Source: Paracoccus aminovorans (GTDB lineage Bacteria > Pseudomonadota > Alphaproteobacteria > Rhodobacterales > Rhodobacteraceae). Taken from it: 64,000 nt of DNA. The DNA lies in NCBI RefSeq assembly GCF_900005615.1, contig NZ_LN832559.1, positions 2,495,001 to 2,559,000 on the forward strand. The letters are read 5' to 3'. A program made the position numbers and the translations under genes. Shown one piece after another: positions 18,477 through 27,455 of this stretch (within the stretch, counting starts at the first letter, position 1; every line of letters begins with the position of its first letter). Under the pieces are notes generated by a model. That model worked only from the letters and a program-made list of their open reading frames with translations. It was not told the DNA's origin and searched no databases.

Positions 18477-18929
18477 ATGCCGAACAAAGCCATTGTCAGG
18501 GGCGTCCTGATGGACGCCACCCTCGCCCCCATCGCCCAGGGCAAGATCGTCGCCACGCTGAACGGCTCGGACGTGTTCGGCGACGGCGTCCGGGTGGTGA
18601 CCCAGAAGGTCGAGACCACGACCGACGCGCAGGGCGCCTGGTCGCTGGCGCTGATCGTCAACGGCGAGGGCGACGCCGCCAGCACCAGCTGGACCATCGA
18701 GGGTTACGACCCCTATGTCGCCAAGATCTTCGAGGTGAAGTCGCTATTCATCGCCTCGGTGCTGGACGTCTCGCTGGGCGACCTGGAAAAGACCAGCCCC
18801 CAGAACCTGAAGGCGGCCAAGGAGGGGGCCTCGGCCCGGCTGATCGTGGTCCGCGACCTGGCGCAATACGATGCGCTGTCCGCGACGCAGAAGCGCAGCA
18901 CCGACATCGTCCTGGTCAAGGCCGCCTGA
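18477..18929 (+). CDS. Hypothetical protein, beta-rich domain
   Basis: 150 residues from MPNKAIVRGVLMDATLAPIA with AGGAGCAAG upstream of the ATG. The first 80 residues alternate short hydrophobic and polar segments (GKIVATLNG, TTTDAQGAWSLALIVN, STSWTIEGYDPYV), a pattern seen in carboxypeptidase-regulatory-like or phage decoration beta sandwiches. The rest is a linker and a strand-like end (ARLIVVRDL, TDIVLVKAA). It has no signal peptide or membrane segment. I do not recognise a family. It is followed by 680 gene-poor bases with transposase debris. Confidence 0.65.
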   Translation: MPNKAIVRGVLMDATLAPIAQGKIVATLNGSDVFGDGVRVVTQKVETTTDAQGAWSLALIVNGEGDAASTSWTIEGYDPYVAKIFEVKSLFIASVLDVSLGDLEKTSPQNLKAAKEGASARLIVVRDLAQYDALSATQKRSTDIVLVKAA

Positions 18930-19606
18930 TCCGGCCCTCGCGGCAGCCGGTCGCCCGACTGTCGCGTTGCAACGGTGTTTGCACGCTTGCCGGCCGCACC
19001 GCTTCACGTCGAGAGATCTGCGCCTAAAAGGCAATGGCTCCTGCGAACGGGTCCTTCCTGCCTGATGGAGGCGCAGAAACCCGGCCTCTTCTCAAGGGCT
19101 TCCGAAAATCAGAGAGCAGTCCGGGGCGCTTTTCTCAGGGAAGGGCAAGCCGCGAATGGACGACAGGCGCGTCCCAATCGGAATACACTCGATCCTTCGC
19201 AATGGTCCAGATAGGCCCGATTTTCCTAAACGCCTTGGCATGCCATCATCTGACCCTGCTCAACCTCGGCAGGCGACAGCATTGCCGTTCCTCTCATGCT
19301 TGCGCTTCGGATTGTGGAACATCTCTATGTAATTGAACAAGTCTTGCCTGGCCTCTTGCGCGTCCAGCAAGTTCTGCGTCTGATCCGTTCGCGCTCGAGC
19401 AGATTGAAGAAGCTCTCGGCGACGGCGTTCTATGCTGGGAACGGTGTCCCGGACCGGCCTGAACTCATGCTACGAAAACCGGCCCCCCGCTAGGGTTGAG
19501 GCCGAACGCTCCCATCAGCGTGATGAAGGCTGCAGAAACGACCAATGGACCGTGGGAATGTTGCGCTTTCTGTCATTTCCCAACACCGGCCGTCGCTGCA
19601 GCCCCG
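18930..19606. other. Gene-poor interval with mobile-element debris
   Basis: About 680 bases between the hypothetical gene and glmS. Third-position GC bias is lost and stops occur in all frames. The only recognisable content is the IS3-type transposase end annotated separately. The remainder shows no gene I can support. Confidence 0.5.
19226..19440 (-). pseudogene. IS3-family transposase C-terminal remnant
   Basis: Translating the minus strand gives, in successive frames, NAVAESFFNLLERERIRRR, then EARQDLFNYIEMFHNPKRKH, then MLSPAEVEQGQMMACQGV and a TAG stop (19226-19228). These are consecutive blocks of an IS3-family OrfB integrase end, normally in one frame, so at least two frameshifts have occurred. 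Upstream sequence (the DDE core) is missing. This is a dead fragment. Confidence 0.75.
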
Positions 19607-21424
19607 CTATTCCACCGTCACAGACTTCGCGAGGTTGCGCGGCTGGTCCACGTCCGTGCCCTTGGCGACCGCCGTGTGATAGGCCAGATATTGCATCGGC
19701 ACCGCATAGAGGATCGGCTGGAACAGCCCGCCGCCGGTGGGCATCCGCAGCTCCGCCCGGACGCCATGGCCGCCCAGCTCCAGCCCCGCCGGGTCCGAGA
19801 TCAGCAGCACCTGCCCGTGCCGCGCCATGACCTCCTGCATGTTCGAGACCGTCTTGTCGAACAGCTCGTCGCGCGGGGCCAGCACCACCACCGGCACGTT
19901 GCGGTCGATCAGCGCGATGGGCCCGTGCTTCAACTCGCCCGAGGCATAGCCCTCGGCATGGATGTAGCTGAGCTCCTTCAGCTTCAGCGCGCCCTCCAGC
20001 GCCACCGGGTATAGCGCGCCGCGCCCCAGGTAGAGCACGTCCTGCGCCTCGGACAGCCAGCCGGCCAGCCGGCGGCATTCGTCGCTGACCGCCAGCGCCT
20101 GGTTCAGCAGCGCCGGCAGCGCGCGCAGGTCGGCAAGATGCGCCGCCAGTTCCGCATCCGTCAGCCGGCCACGGTCATGCGCCGCCTTCAGCGCCAGCAC
20201 CGCCAGCACGGCAAGCTGGCAAGTGAAGGCCTTGGACGAGGCTACGCCGACCTCGATCCCGGCCAGCGTCGGCAGGGCGATGTCGGCGTCGCGCGCGATG
20301 GCCGAGGTGCCGACGTTCACCACCCCCACCGTCCGCGCCACCTTGTCGCGGGCGTAATGCAGCGCCGCCAGCGTATCCGCGGTCTCGCCCGACTGGCTGA
20401 CGAACAGCGCCCAGCTTTGCGGCGACAGCGGCGGCTCGCGGTAACGGAACTCGGAGGCCACGTCCAGGTCGCAGGGCAGGCCCGCCAGCGTCTCGAACCA
20501 GTAGCGCGCGACATGGGCGGCATAGAAGGCGGTGCCGCAGCCGACCAGCGTCAGCCGGTCCACGCCGCGAAAGTCGATCGCCTCGGGCAGCACCAGACGG
20601 TCGCCCTTGATGTAGTGGTTCAGCGCGTCGCCCAAAACAACCGGTTGTTCCGCGATCTCCTTGGCCATGAAATGGCGATAGCCGCCCTTGTCGATCCGGG
20701 TCGAGCCGACGTCGATCTGCTGCACCTCGCGCTCGACCGACCGGCCCTCGGCGTCGAAGACCTGGGCGCCGGCGCGGCGCAGGATGGCGTGGTCGCCGTC
20801 CTCAAGATAGGTGATGCGATCGGTGAAGGGTGCCAGAGCGATGGCGTCCGAGCCCAGGAACATCTCGCCCTCGCCGTGGCCGATGGCCAGCGGGCTGCCC
20901 TTGCGGGCGGCGATCATCAGGTCGGTCTCGCCCTCGAAGAGGAAGGCCAGCGCGAAGGCGCCGTGCAGCCGCGACAGCGTCGCCCGCGCGGCCTGGATCG
21001 CGTCCATGCCCTGCGCCATGTGCCAGGCGGTCAGCAGGGCCACCGTCTCGGTATCGGTCTGCGATTCGGGCTCCATGCCCAGCGCGATCACCTCGTCGCG
21101 CAATTCGCGGAAATTCTCGACGATGCCGTTGTGGACAACGGCCACCGGGCCGCGACGATGGGGGTGGGCGTTGGCCTCGGTCGCGGCGCCATGGGTGGCC
21201 CAGCGGGTATGGCCGATGCCGGCATGGCCGGTCAGCGGCTCATGCACCAGCCGGTCCGAGAGATTGACCAGCTTGCCCACCGCCCGGCGCCGGTCCAGCC
21301 GGCCGGCTTCGTCGACCGTCGCCACGCCGGCGCTGTCATAGCCGCGGTATTCCAGCCGCTTCAGCGCCTCGACCAGTTGGGGCGAGACCTCGTGCTGGCC
21401 CAGGATTCCGATGATTCCGCACAT
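19607..21424 (-). CDS. glmS: Glutamine-fructose-6-phosphate aminotransferase (isomerizing)
   Basis: 605 residues, full length. It makes glucosamine-6-phosphate, the entry to UDP-GlcNAc for peptidoglycan and LPS. The N-terminal class II glutaminase begins MCGIIGILG with the nucleophile Cys2. Two SIS sugar-binding domains follow (for example VGCGTAFYAAHVARYW and FVSQSGETADTLAAL), ending in the conserved PRNLAKSVTVE. It starts one base after the glmU stop, so the two are translationally coupled. Confidence 0.98.
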   Translation of the reverse strand: MCGIIGILGQHEVSPQLVEALKRLEYRGYDSAGVATVDEAGRLDRRRAVGKLVNLSDRLVHEPLTGHAGIGHTRWATHGAATEANAHPHRRGPVAVVHNGIVENFRELRDEVIALGMEPESQTDTETVALLTAWHMAQGMDAIQAARATLSRLHGAFALAFLFEGETDLMIAARKGSPLAIGHGEGEMFLGSDAIALAPFTDRITYLEDGDHAILRRAGAQVFDAEGRSVEREVQQIDVGSTRIDKGGYRHFMAKEIAEQPVVLGDALNHYIKGDRLVLPEAIDFRGVDRLTLVGCGTAFYAAHVARYWFETLAGLPCDLDVASEFRYREPPLSPQSWALFVSQSGETADTLAALHYARDKVARTVGVVNVGTSAIARDADIALPTLAGIEVGVASSKAFTCQLAVLAVLALKAAHDRGRLTDAELAAHLADLRALPALLNQALAVSDECRRLAGWLSEAQDVLYLGRGALYPVALEGALKLKELSYIHAEGYASGELKHGPIALIDRNVPVVVLAPRDELFDKTVSNMQEVMARHGQVLLISDPAGLELGGHGVRAELRMPTGGGLFQPILYAVPMQYLAYHTAVAKGTDVDQPRNLAKSVTVE

Positions 21425-21425
21425 G

Positions 21426-22766
21426 TCAGCGTCCTTTCTTCTGGCGCAGCGCCTGCATCAGCCGCGCGGCAAGACCGGGTTTCGTCACCTGCCGGGCGCG
21501 TCCCAGCGCCAGCGCGTCGTCCGGCACGTCCTCGGTGATGACCGAACCCGAGCCGGTCATCGCCCGCGCGCCCACCGCCACCGGCGCCACCAGCATGGTG
21601 TCCGAACCGATGAAGGCATGGGCGCCGATCCGGGTCCGATGCTTCGATACCCCGTCGTAATTGCAGGTCACGGTGCCGGCGCCGATGTTCGTGGCCTCGC
21701 CGACATCGGCGTCGCCCAGATAGGTCAGGTGCCCGACCTTGACGCCCTCGTCCAGCACCGAGTTCTTGATCTCGACGAAATTGCCGACATGCACGTCGGC
21801 GCCCAGTTCCGCCCCGGCGCGCAGCCGGGCGAAGGGGCCGACGGTGGCGCCGGCGCTGACATGGCAGCCTTCCAGGTGGCAGAAGGGCAGGATCTCGGCG
21901 CCGCTTTCCACGGTCACGCCCGGGCCGAAGACCACGTTCTGGCCGATGACCGCGTCGCGGCCGATGCAGCTGTCCAGCGCGAACCAGACCGTCGCCGGGT
22001 CCGACAGCGTCACCCCGTCCTCCAGCGCCTGGGCGCGGGCGCGGGCCTGGAAGGCGGCCTCGGCCGCGGCCAGCTCGGCGCGGGTATTGATGCCCAGCGT
22101 TTCGGATTCGTCGCAGGTCACCACGTCGACGCGCAGGCCGGCGGCACGGGCCAAGCCCGGCAAGTCGGTCAGGTAGTATTCCCCGGCGGCGTTGCGGTTG
22201 CCGATCTGCGGCAGGATCTCGCGCAGCGTCGCGGCATCGGCGGCCAGCACGCCCGAGTTCACCAGCCGGATCGCCCGCGTCGCCTCGTCGGCGTCCTTGT
22301 ATTCCACGATCCGCTCCAGCCCGTCGGGACCCGTGACCAGCCGGCCATAGCGGCCGGGATCAGCGGCCTCGAAACCCAGGACGATCACGTCCGAGGGGTG
22401 GCTGGCGAGCATGCCGAGCGTTTCCTCGGCGATGAAGGGGGTGTCGCCGTAAAGCACCAGAACCCGCCCCTCGAACCCTTCCAGAAGCGGCAGGGCCTGC
22501 AGAACGGCATGGGCAGTGCCCATCTGCTGCTCTTGCAGGGCGACGCGGGCGTCGGGGTCCAGCTTCGCGACCGCCTTGCGCACCTGATCGGCGCCATGGC
22601 CGGCGACGACCACGACCGTTTCCGGCTCCAGCCGGCGGCCGGTGGCCAGGGCGTGGCCGACCAGCGGCACGGCGCCCAGCCGGTGCAGCACCTTCGGCAG
22701 GTCAGACTGCATCCGGCTGCCCTGCCCGGCTGCCAGCACGATCAGCGCCACGGGTTTCTCGGTCAT
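21426..22766 (-). CDS. glmU: Bifunctional GlcNAc-1-P uridyltransferase / glucosamine-1-P acetyltransferase
   Basis: 446 residues. The N-terminal nucleotidyltransferase domain has LAAGQGSRMQSDLPKVLHRL, and the C-terminal left-handed beta-helix has hexapeptide repeats and the acetyltransferase region GAGTVTCNYDGVSKHRT. With GlmS it completes UDP-GlcNAc synthesis apart from GlmM. It is divergent from the phosphatase gene, with 102 bases between starts holding both promoters. Confidence 0.97.
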   Translation of the reverse strand: MTEKPVALIVLAAGQGSRMQSDLPKVLHRLGAVPLVGHALATGRRLEPETVVVVAGHGADQVRKAVAKLDPDARVALQEQQMGTAHAVLQALPLLEGFEGRVLVLYGDTPFIAEETLGMLASHPSDVIVLGFEAADPGRYGRLVTGPDGLERIVEYKDADEATRAIRLVNSGVLAADAATLREILPQIGNRNAAGEYYLTDLPGLARAAGLRVDVVTCDESETLGINTRAELAAAEAAFQARARAQALEDGVTLSDPATVWFALDSCIGRDAVIGQNVVFGPGVTVESGAEILPFCHLEGCHVSAGATVGPFARLRAGAELGADVHVGNFVEIKNSVLDEGVKVGHLTYLGDADVGEATNIGAGTVTCNYDGVSKHRTRIGAHAFIGSDTMLVAPVAVGARAMTGSGSVITEDVPDDALALGRARQVTKPGLAARLMQALRQKKGR

Positions 22767-22868
22767 TCTGCCCTCTTGCCTGTTCCTTATCCTTGCCGGG
22801 CGTTCTACCTAGAGGGCAGCGAAGGGGAAAGGCCCCGGCGATCAAACATCTTGACGGAAGGTTACAGC

Positions 22869-23546
22869 ATGGCGGGAACGGTGGTCTTCGATCTGGACGG
22901 AACGCTGGCCGATACCTCGGGCGACCTGATCGCGGCGGCAAACGCCTGTTTCCACGCGCGCGGCCTTGGCCCGCTGCTGGACCCGGACCTGGATGCGCTG
23001 ATCGCCTTTCACGGCGGCCGGGCCATGCTGCGCGCCGGCTATGCGCGCCTTCCCGCCGATGCGCTGATGCCCCCCGGCGCCGAGGAAGAGGATTATCCGC
23101 GCCTGCTGAACTATTACGGCGAATCCATCGCCGTCCACACCCGGCTTTATCCCGGGGCCGAGGCGGCGCTGGACCGGCTGGCCGAGGCCGGCCACAGCCT
23201 GGCCGTATGCACCAACAAGCCATCGGCCCTGGCCGAGGTGCTGCTGCGGGAACTGGGGGTCCGCGACCGTTTCGCCGCCATGATCGGCGCCGACACCCTG
23301 CCGGTGCGCAAGCCCGACCCCCGCCCCTATCGCGCCGCGGTCGAGGGCGCGGGCGGCCGCATGGCCGAATCCTTTCTGGTGGGCGATACCGAGACCGACC
23401 GCAAGACCGCCTCGGCGGCCGGGGTCCGGGTCGCGCTGGTCGCCTTCGGCCCCGAGGGAGAAGGCCTGGCCCGGCTGGCGCCCGAGGCGATGCTGCGCCA
23501 TTTCGACGAGCTGCCGGCGCTGGCCGCGGACTGGCTGGGAAAGTGA
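22869..23546 (+). CDS. gph: HAD-family phosphatase, phosphoglycolate phosphatase-like
   Basis: 225 residues. HAD motif I is VVFDLDGTLADTSGDL (nucleophile and acid/base Asp), motif II is VCTNKPSA, motif III lysine lies in LPVRKPDPRPY, and motif IV is VGDTETDRKTA. The helical cap lies at about residues 15-85. Gph clears 2-phosphoglycolate, though HAD paralogues with other substrates look alike. Start chosen at MAGTVVFDLD. It converges with bfr across a hairpin. Confidence 0.85.
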   Translation: MAGTVVFDLDGTLADTSGDLIAAANACFHARGLGPLLDPDLDALIAFHGGRAMLRAGYARLPADALMPPGAEEEDYPRLLNYYGESIAVHTRLYPGAEAALDRLAEAGHSLAVCTNKPSALAEVLLRELGVRDRFAAMIGADTLPVRKPDPRPYRAAVEGAGGRMAESFLVGDTETDRKTASAAGVRVALVAFGPEGEGLARLAPEAMLRHFDELPALAADWLGK

Positions 23547-23572
23547 CCGCCCGACTGCGGCGGACATGTTAA

Positions 23573-23593
23573 AGGGGGCCGCAAGGGCCCCCT
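23573..23593. terminator. Bidirectional hairpin between gph and bfr
   Basis: AGGGGGCC pairs with GGCCCCCT around a 5-base loop, between two convergent stops. It could end transcription from either side. Confidence 0.6.
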
Positions 23594-23616
23594 GAAGCGC
23601 GGGTCTGCCGCCGGGC

Positions 23617-24102
23617 TTATTCGGCCGCGTCGGCGGATTTCGCGTTGAGCTGTCCGTAGTTCTGCGCGCCGATCGATTCGTAGAGATCCAGCTGGGTCTC
23701 GAGGAAATCGATATGGCCCTCTTCGTCGGTCAGCAGGGCGTCGAACAGGTTCTTGCTGACATAGTCGCCGACCTTGTCGCAATATTCGCGCGCCTCGATG
23801 TAAAGCGTGCGGGCGTCGTGCTCGGCCGCCAGATCGGATTCGAGCGTTTCCTTGAGGTTCTGGCCGATCCGCAGCGGATCGAGCTTCTGAAGGTTCGGAT
23901 GGCCTTCCAGGAAGATGATTCGCTGGATCAGACGATCGGCGTGATTCATCTCCTCGATGGATTCGGCGCGCGACTTGTCGGCGATCTTGCCGAAACCCCA
24001 ATCCTCTTGCAGCCGATAATGCAGCCAATACTGGCTGACCGCCGTGAGCTCAGATCGAAGCGCTGCGTTGAGATACTCGATGACCTTTGCGTCGCCCTTC
24101 AT
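23617..24102 (-). CDS. bfr: Bacterioferritin
   Basis: 161 residues, a ferritin-fold iron store assembling as 24-mers with heme. The N-terminus [19 protein letters not shown] is typical. The ferroxidase ligands are in the four helices (for example Glu18 and [19 protein letters not shown]), and the heme-ligating methionine is Met52 in SIEEMNHAD. It lies downstream of and overlaps bfd, so stored iron and its release partner are co-expressed. Confidence 0.97.
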   Translation of the reverse strand: MKGDAKVIEYLNAALRSELTAVSQYWLHYRLQEDWGFGKIADKSRAESIEEMNHADRLIQRIIFLEGHPNLQKLDPLRIGQNLKETLESDLAAEHDARTLYIEAREYCDKVGDYVSKNLFDALLTDEEGHIDFLETQLDLYESIGAQNYGQLNAKSADAAE

Positions 24103-24340
24103 GGCTTTCCCCTTTGCGCATGGCTTTCAGCCCCCGAAGCAGCGGAGGCACGCCCAGATTATCGCATCCGCGCATGGTGTCCAGAAACAAGGGCATACAG
24201 CCACCACAATCAGCGCGCTTGCCGAGCGCGTGATAGATCTTGCCAGGGGTGATGATCGTCTGGGGGTCCGCGGCGCGCATCCAGTCGATCGCGGCTCGGA
24301 TGTCGTGGTCGGAGATCTGGGTGCAGTGACAGACGATCAT
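24050..24340 (-). CDS. bfd: Bacterioferritin-associated ferredoxin
   Basis: 96 residues starting [19 protein letters not shown]. The 2Fe-2S ligands are CHC near the start and CGGC at about 45-48, the Bfd pattern. Bfd reduces the bacterioferritin core to mobilise iron. Typical Bfd is about 60-70 residues; here the frame continues through a basic tail and overlaps the first 53 bases of bfr. The long overlap suggests translational coupling. Confidence 0.9.
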   Translation of the reverse strand: MIVCHCTQISDHDIRAAIDWMRAADPQTIITPGKIYHALGKRADCGGCMPLFLDTMRGCDNLGVPPLLRGLKAMRKGESHEGRRKGHRVSQRSASI

Positions 24341-24364
24341 GGGCTCACCTTGATTGCCCCATAA

Positions 24365-24392
24365 TTGACAGATTCGCTCGGGCAAGTAAAGC
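24365..24392 (+). promoter_or_regulatory. Possible sigma70-type promoter for queA
   Basis: TTGACA at 24365-24370 is followed after 16 bases by TAAAGC, about 78 bases upstream of queA. The -35 is perfect but the -10 is weak. The bfd promoter must lie in the same 129-base interval on the other strand. Confidence 0.3.
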
Positions 24393-24469
24393 CTGAGGTT
24401 TTCACTTTGCCATGATATTGCGCCGGCCCCGCTTGACGGCCTGCGGCAGGGGCGACAGAACCCCCGGCC

Positions 24470-25525
24470 ATGAGACTTGAGGATTTCGACTTTCACCTGC
24501 CCGAGGCGCTGATCGCGACCCGGCCTGCCCGGCCGCGGTCCTCGGCCCGGCTGCTGCTGGCCGAGGGCGATGCGATCCGCGACCTGCACGTCCACGACCT
24601 GGCCGAGCTGCTGGGACCGGGCGACCTGCTGGTGCTGAACGACACCAAGGTCATCCCGGCGCGGCTGACCGGCACCCGCACGCGCCGGACCGCCCAGGGC
24701 GCGGCGGTGGCGAAGGTCGAGATCACGCTGCTGGAGCCCGCCGCCGACGGCTGGAAGGCGCTGGCGAAACCCCTGCGCAAGCTGAAGCCGGGCGAGGTGA
24801 TCCGCTTTTCCGACGCGCTGTCCGCCGAGGTGGTCGAGATCGCGCAAGCCGGGCTGACCCTGCGCTTCGATGCCGCGGGCGAGGCCTTCGACGCGGCGCT
24901 GTCCCGGGTCGGCGCCATGCCGCTGCCGCCCTATATCGCCGCGCTGCGCCCGCCGGACGAGGCCGACCGCACCGATTACCAGACCGTCTGGGCCCGCCAT
25001 TCCGGCGCCGTCGCCGCGCCCACCGCCAGCCTGCATTTCGACGAGCCGCTGCTCGCGGCGCTTCGCGCGCGCGGCGTGCGCTTCGCCCATGTCACGCTGC
25101 ATGTCGGTGCCGGCACCTTCCTGCCGGTCAAGGTCGAGGACGTGACCACCCACAGGATGCACGGCGAATGGGGCGAGGTCACGCCCGAGGCCGCCGCCGC
25201 CATCAACGCCACCCGCGCCGCCGGCGGCCGGGTGATTCCGGTCGGCACCACGGCGCTGCGGCTGATCGAATCGGCGGCCGCCGAGGACGGCACCGTGCAT
25301 CCCTTCCGGGATGTCACGGAAATCTTCATCTATCCCGGCTATCGTTTCCGGGTGACGGATGCGCTGATGACCAATTTCCACCTGCCCCGCTCGACCCTGC
25401 TGATGCTGGTTTCGGCCCTGATGGGGCGCGACCGCATCCGGGTCGTCTATCGCCACGCCGTCGAATCGGGCTACCGCTTCTTCAGCTACGGCGACGCCTC
25501 GCTGCTGATACCGAAGAGGGAATGA
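24470..25525 (+). CDS. queA: S-adenosylmethionine:tRNA ribosyltransferase-isomerase
   Basis: 351 residues, starting [20 protein letters not shown]. QueA transfers the ribose of SAM to preQ1 in tRNA, making epoxyqueuosine. Conserved blocks seen are [23 protein letters not shown] [26 protein letters not shown], and the C-terminal [17 protein letters not shown]. Its TGA overlaps the ATG of the transporter gene that follows, so the two are probably co-translated. Confidence 0.97.
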   Translation: MRLEDFDFHLPEALIATRPARPRSSARLLLAEGDAIRDLHVHDLAELLGPGDLLVLNDTKVIPARLTGTRTRRTAQGAAVAKVEITLLEPAADGWKALAKPLRKLKPGEVIRFSDALSAEVVEIAQAGLTLRFDAAGEAFDAALSRVGAMPLPPYIAALRPPDEADRTDYQTVWARHSGAVAAPTASLHFDEPLLAALRARGVRFAHVTLHVGAGTFLPVKVEDVTTHRMHGEWGEVTPEAAAAINATRAAGGRVIPVGTTALRLIESAAAEDGTVHPFRDVTEIFIYPGYRFRVTDALMTNFHLPRSTLLMLVSALMGRDRIRVVYRHAVESGYRFFSYGDASLLIPKRE

Positions 25526-26769
25526 TGCCGACCGTGCTGCGCACTACCTGGCCGCTGCTTCTTGGCGTCCTGCTTTTGATGGTCGGCAACGGGATGCAGG
25601 GCACGCTGCTGGGCATCCGCGGCAAGATCGAGGGCATTTCCACCACCGAGATGTCGGTGGTCATGTCGGCCTATTTCGGCGGCTTCCTGCTGGGCTCGCG
25701 CGTGGTGCCGGGGATGATCCGCAGCGTCGGCCACGTGCGGGTTTTCGCCGCGCTCGGCTCGCTGATCTCCTCGGTGCTGATACTTTATGCGGCAGCGCCG
25801 GACTGGGTCGCCTGGACGGCGATGCGGCTGGTGATCGGCTTCTGCTTCTCGGGCGTCTACATCACCGCGGAAAGCTGGCTGAACGCCTCGACCAGCAACG
25901 AATCGCGCGGGCGGGCGCTGTCTGCCTATATGATCATGCAGATGCTGGGCATCATCACCGCGCAACTGCTGATGAATGTCGCCGATCCGGCGGGCTACCT
26001 GCTGTTCGTGATCCCCTCGGTGCTGGTCAGCCTGGCCTTCCTGCCGATCCTGCTGTCGCCGCAGCCGGCGCCGCAATTCGCCACGCTGAAGCTGATGAGC
26101 TTCGGCAAGCTGTTCCGGGCCTCGCCGCTGGGCTGCGTCGGCATGTTCCTGATGGGCGGCGTCTTCTCGGCGATCTTCGGCATGGCCTCGGTCTGGGGCG
26201 CGGTGAAGGGGCTGCCGGTGCGCGACATCTCGGCCTTCGTGGCGGCGATCTATGTCGGCGGGCTGCTGCTGCAATATCCGGTCGGCTGGCTGTCGGACCG
26301 CGGCGACCGCCGCGCCGTCGTCCTGGCGCTGGCGATCCTGGGCACGGCCGTGGCCGCGATCACCGTGGCGGCCCAACCCGGGATCTGGGGCCTGCTCGCC
26401 GCCGCCGCCCTGATCGGAGGCGTCGCGAACCCGGTCTATTCGCTGCTTCTGGCCCATACCAACGATTTTCTCGACAGCAGCGACATGGCGGCGGCTTCGG
26501 CCGGGCTTATGTTCATCAACGGCGTCGGCGCCATTTCCGGGCCGCTGATCACCGGCTGGCTGATGGACAGGATGGGCCCCGACGGGTTCTGGATCTATAT
26601 CGGCGTGCTGCTGGCGCTGCTGGCCGGCTATACCTTCTATCGCCGCACCCGCCGGTCGAGCCCCGCCCAGGACCAGAGCTTCGCGGTGATCGCCCCCTCG
26701 GCCACCCCGGTCGCGGTCGAGGCGGCGCTGGAAACCGCCGGCTCGGACGAAGGCGACAAACCCGCCTGA
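25522..26769 (+). CDS. Major facilitator superfamily transporter
   Basis: 415 residues with 12 hydrophobic segments and a C-terminal cytoplasmic tail of about 35 residues. The loop [12 protein letters not shown] between helices is the MFS motif A in the second half. The family resembles YcaD/CynX-like exporters, but the substrate is unknown. Two adjacent ATGs (25522 and 25525) overlap the queA stop; either may be used. Confidence 0.85.
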   Translation: MMPTVLRTTWPLLLGVLLLMVGNGMQGTLLGIRGKIEGISTTEMSVVMSAYFGGFLLGSRVVPGMIRSVGHVRVFAALGSLISSVLILYAAAPDWVAWTAMRLVIGFCFSGVYITAESWLNASTSNESRGRALSAYMIMQMLGIITAQLLMNVADPAGYLLFVIPSVLVSLAFLPILLSPQPAPQFATLKLMSFGKLFRASPLGCVGMFLMGGVFSAIFGMASVWGAVKGLPVRDISAFVAAIYVGGLLLQYPVGWLSDRGDRRAVVLALAILGTAVAAITVAAQPGIWGLLAAAALIGGVANPVYSLLLAHTNDFLDSSDMAAASAGLMFINGVGAISGPLITGWLMDRMGPDGFWIYIGVLLALLAGYTFYRRTRRSSPAQDQSFAVIAPSATPVAVEAALETAGSDEGDKPA

Positions 26770-26828
26770 CGGGCTTGCAGCGGCCTGCCGGCTCTGCAAC
26801 CATCCCTGGACAAACCAAGGGAAACGCC

Positions 26829-27410
26829 ATGACCGACACCGCGACCCCGCAGGCGATCAACCGCTTCTGGCTCGACGAGGTGGGCGAACAGGGCTGGTAT
26901 CTGCGCTCCGACGCCGTCGACGCCGAGGTGCGCCGCCGGTTCCTTCCCGCCTGGCAGCAGGCCGCCGACCTGGCCCCGGCCTGGGCCGACACCCCCGAGG
27001 GCGCGCTGGCCGGGCTGATCCTCGCCGACCAGTTCCCCCGCAACATGTTCCGCGAGGACCCGCGCGCCTTCGACACCGACCCGCTGGCGCGCAGCTTGGC
27101 CCGCGCCGCCGTCGCCAACGGCTTCCACCTGCAGGTCGAACCGCCGGCCCGCCAGTTCTTCTACATGCCCTTCGAGCATTCCGAGGATCTCGCCGACCAG
27201 GACCGCGCCGTGGACCTGTTCCGCCAGCACATGCCCGGCGAGAACCTGCGCCACGCCGAGATCCATCGCGACACGATCGCGAAATTCGGCCGCTTCCCCT
27301 GGCGTAACGCGGCGCTGGGACGCCAGCCCACACCGGCGGAAAATCGCATCATGCAGGCGGGGGGTTACGGCGCGCTGGTGTCGGGCAAGCTGTCGCTTGC
27401 TGACCTGTGA
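26829..27410 (+). CDS. DUF924 family protein
   Basis: 193 residues. The conserved stretches FWLDEVGEQGWY, LILADQFPRNMFR and PFEHSEDLADQDRAVDLF define DUF924, an all-helical TPR-like fold of unknown role. The C-terminal IHRDTIAKFGRFPWRNAALG is also family-typical. It lies 45 bases upstream of lpd on the same strand, suggesting co-transcription. Confidence 0.9.
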   Translation: MTDTATPQAINRFWLDEVGEQGWYLRSDAVDAEVRRRFLPAWQQAADLAPAWADTPEGALAGLILADQFPRNMFREDPRAFDTDPLARSLARAAVANGFHLQVEPPARQFFYMPFEHSEDLADQDRAVDLFRQHMPGENLRHAEIHRDTIAKFGRFPWRNAALGRQPTPAENRIMQAGGYGALVSGKLSLADL

Positions 27411-27455
27411 AAAATGGTTTAACGCTGAACTATCTATTTCCAGAGGGGGAGTTCC

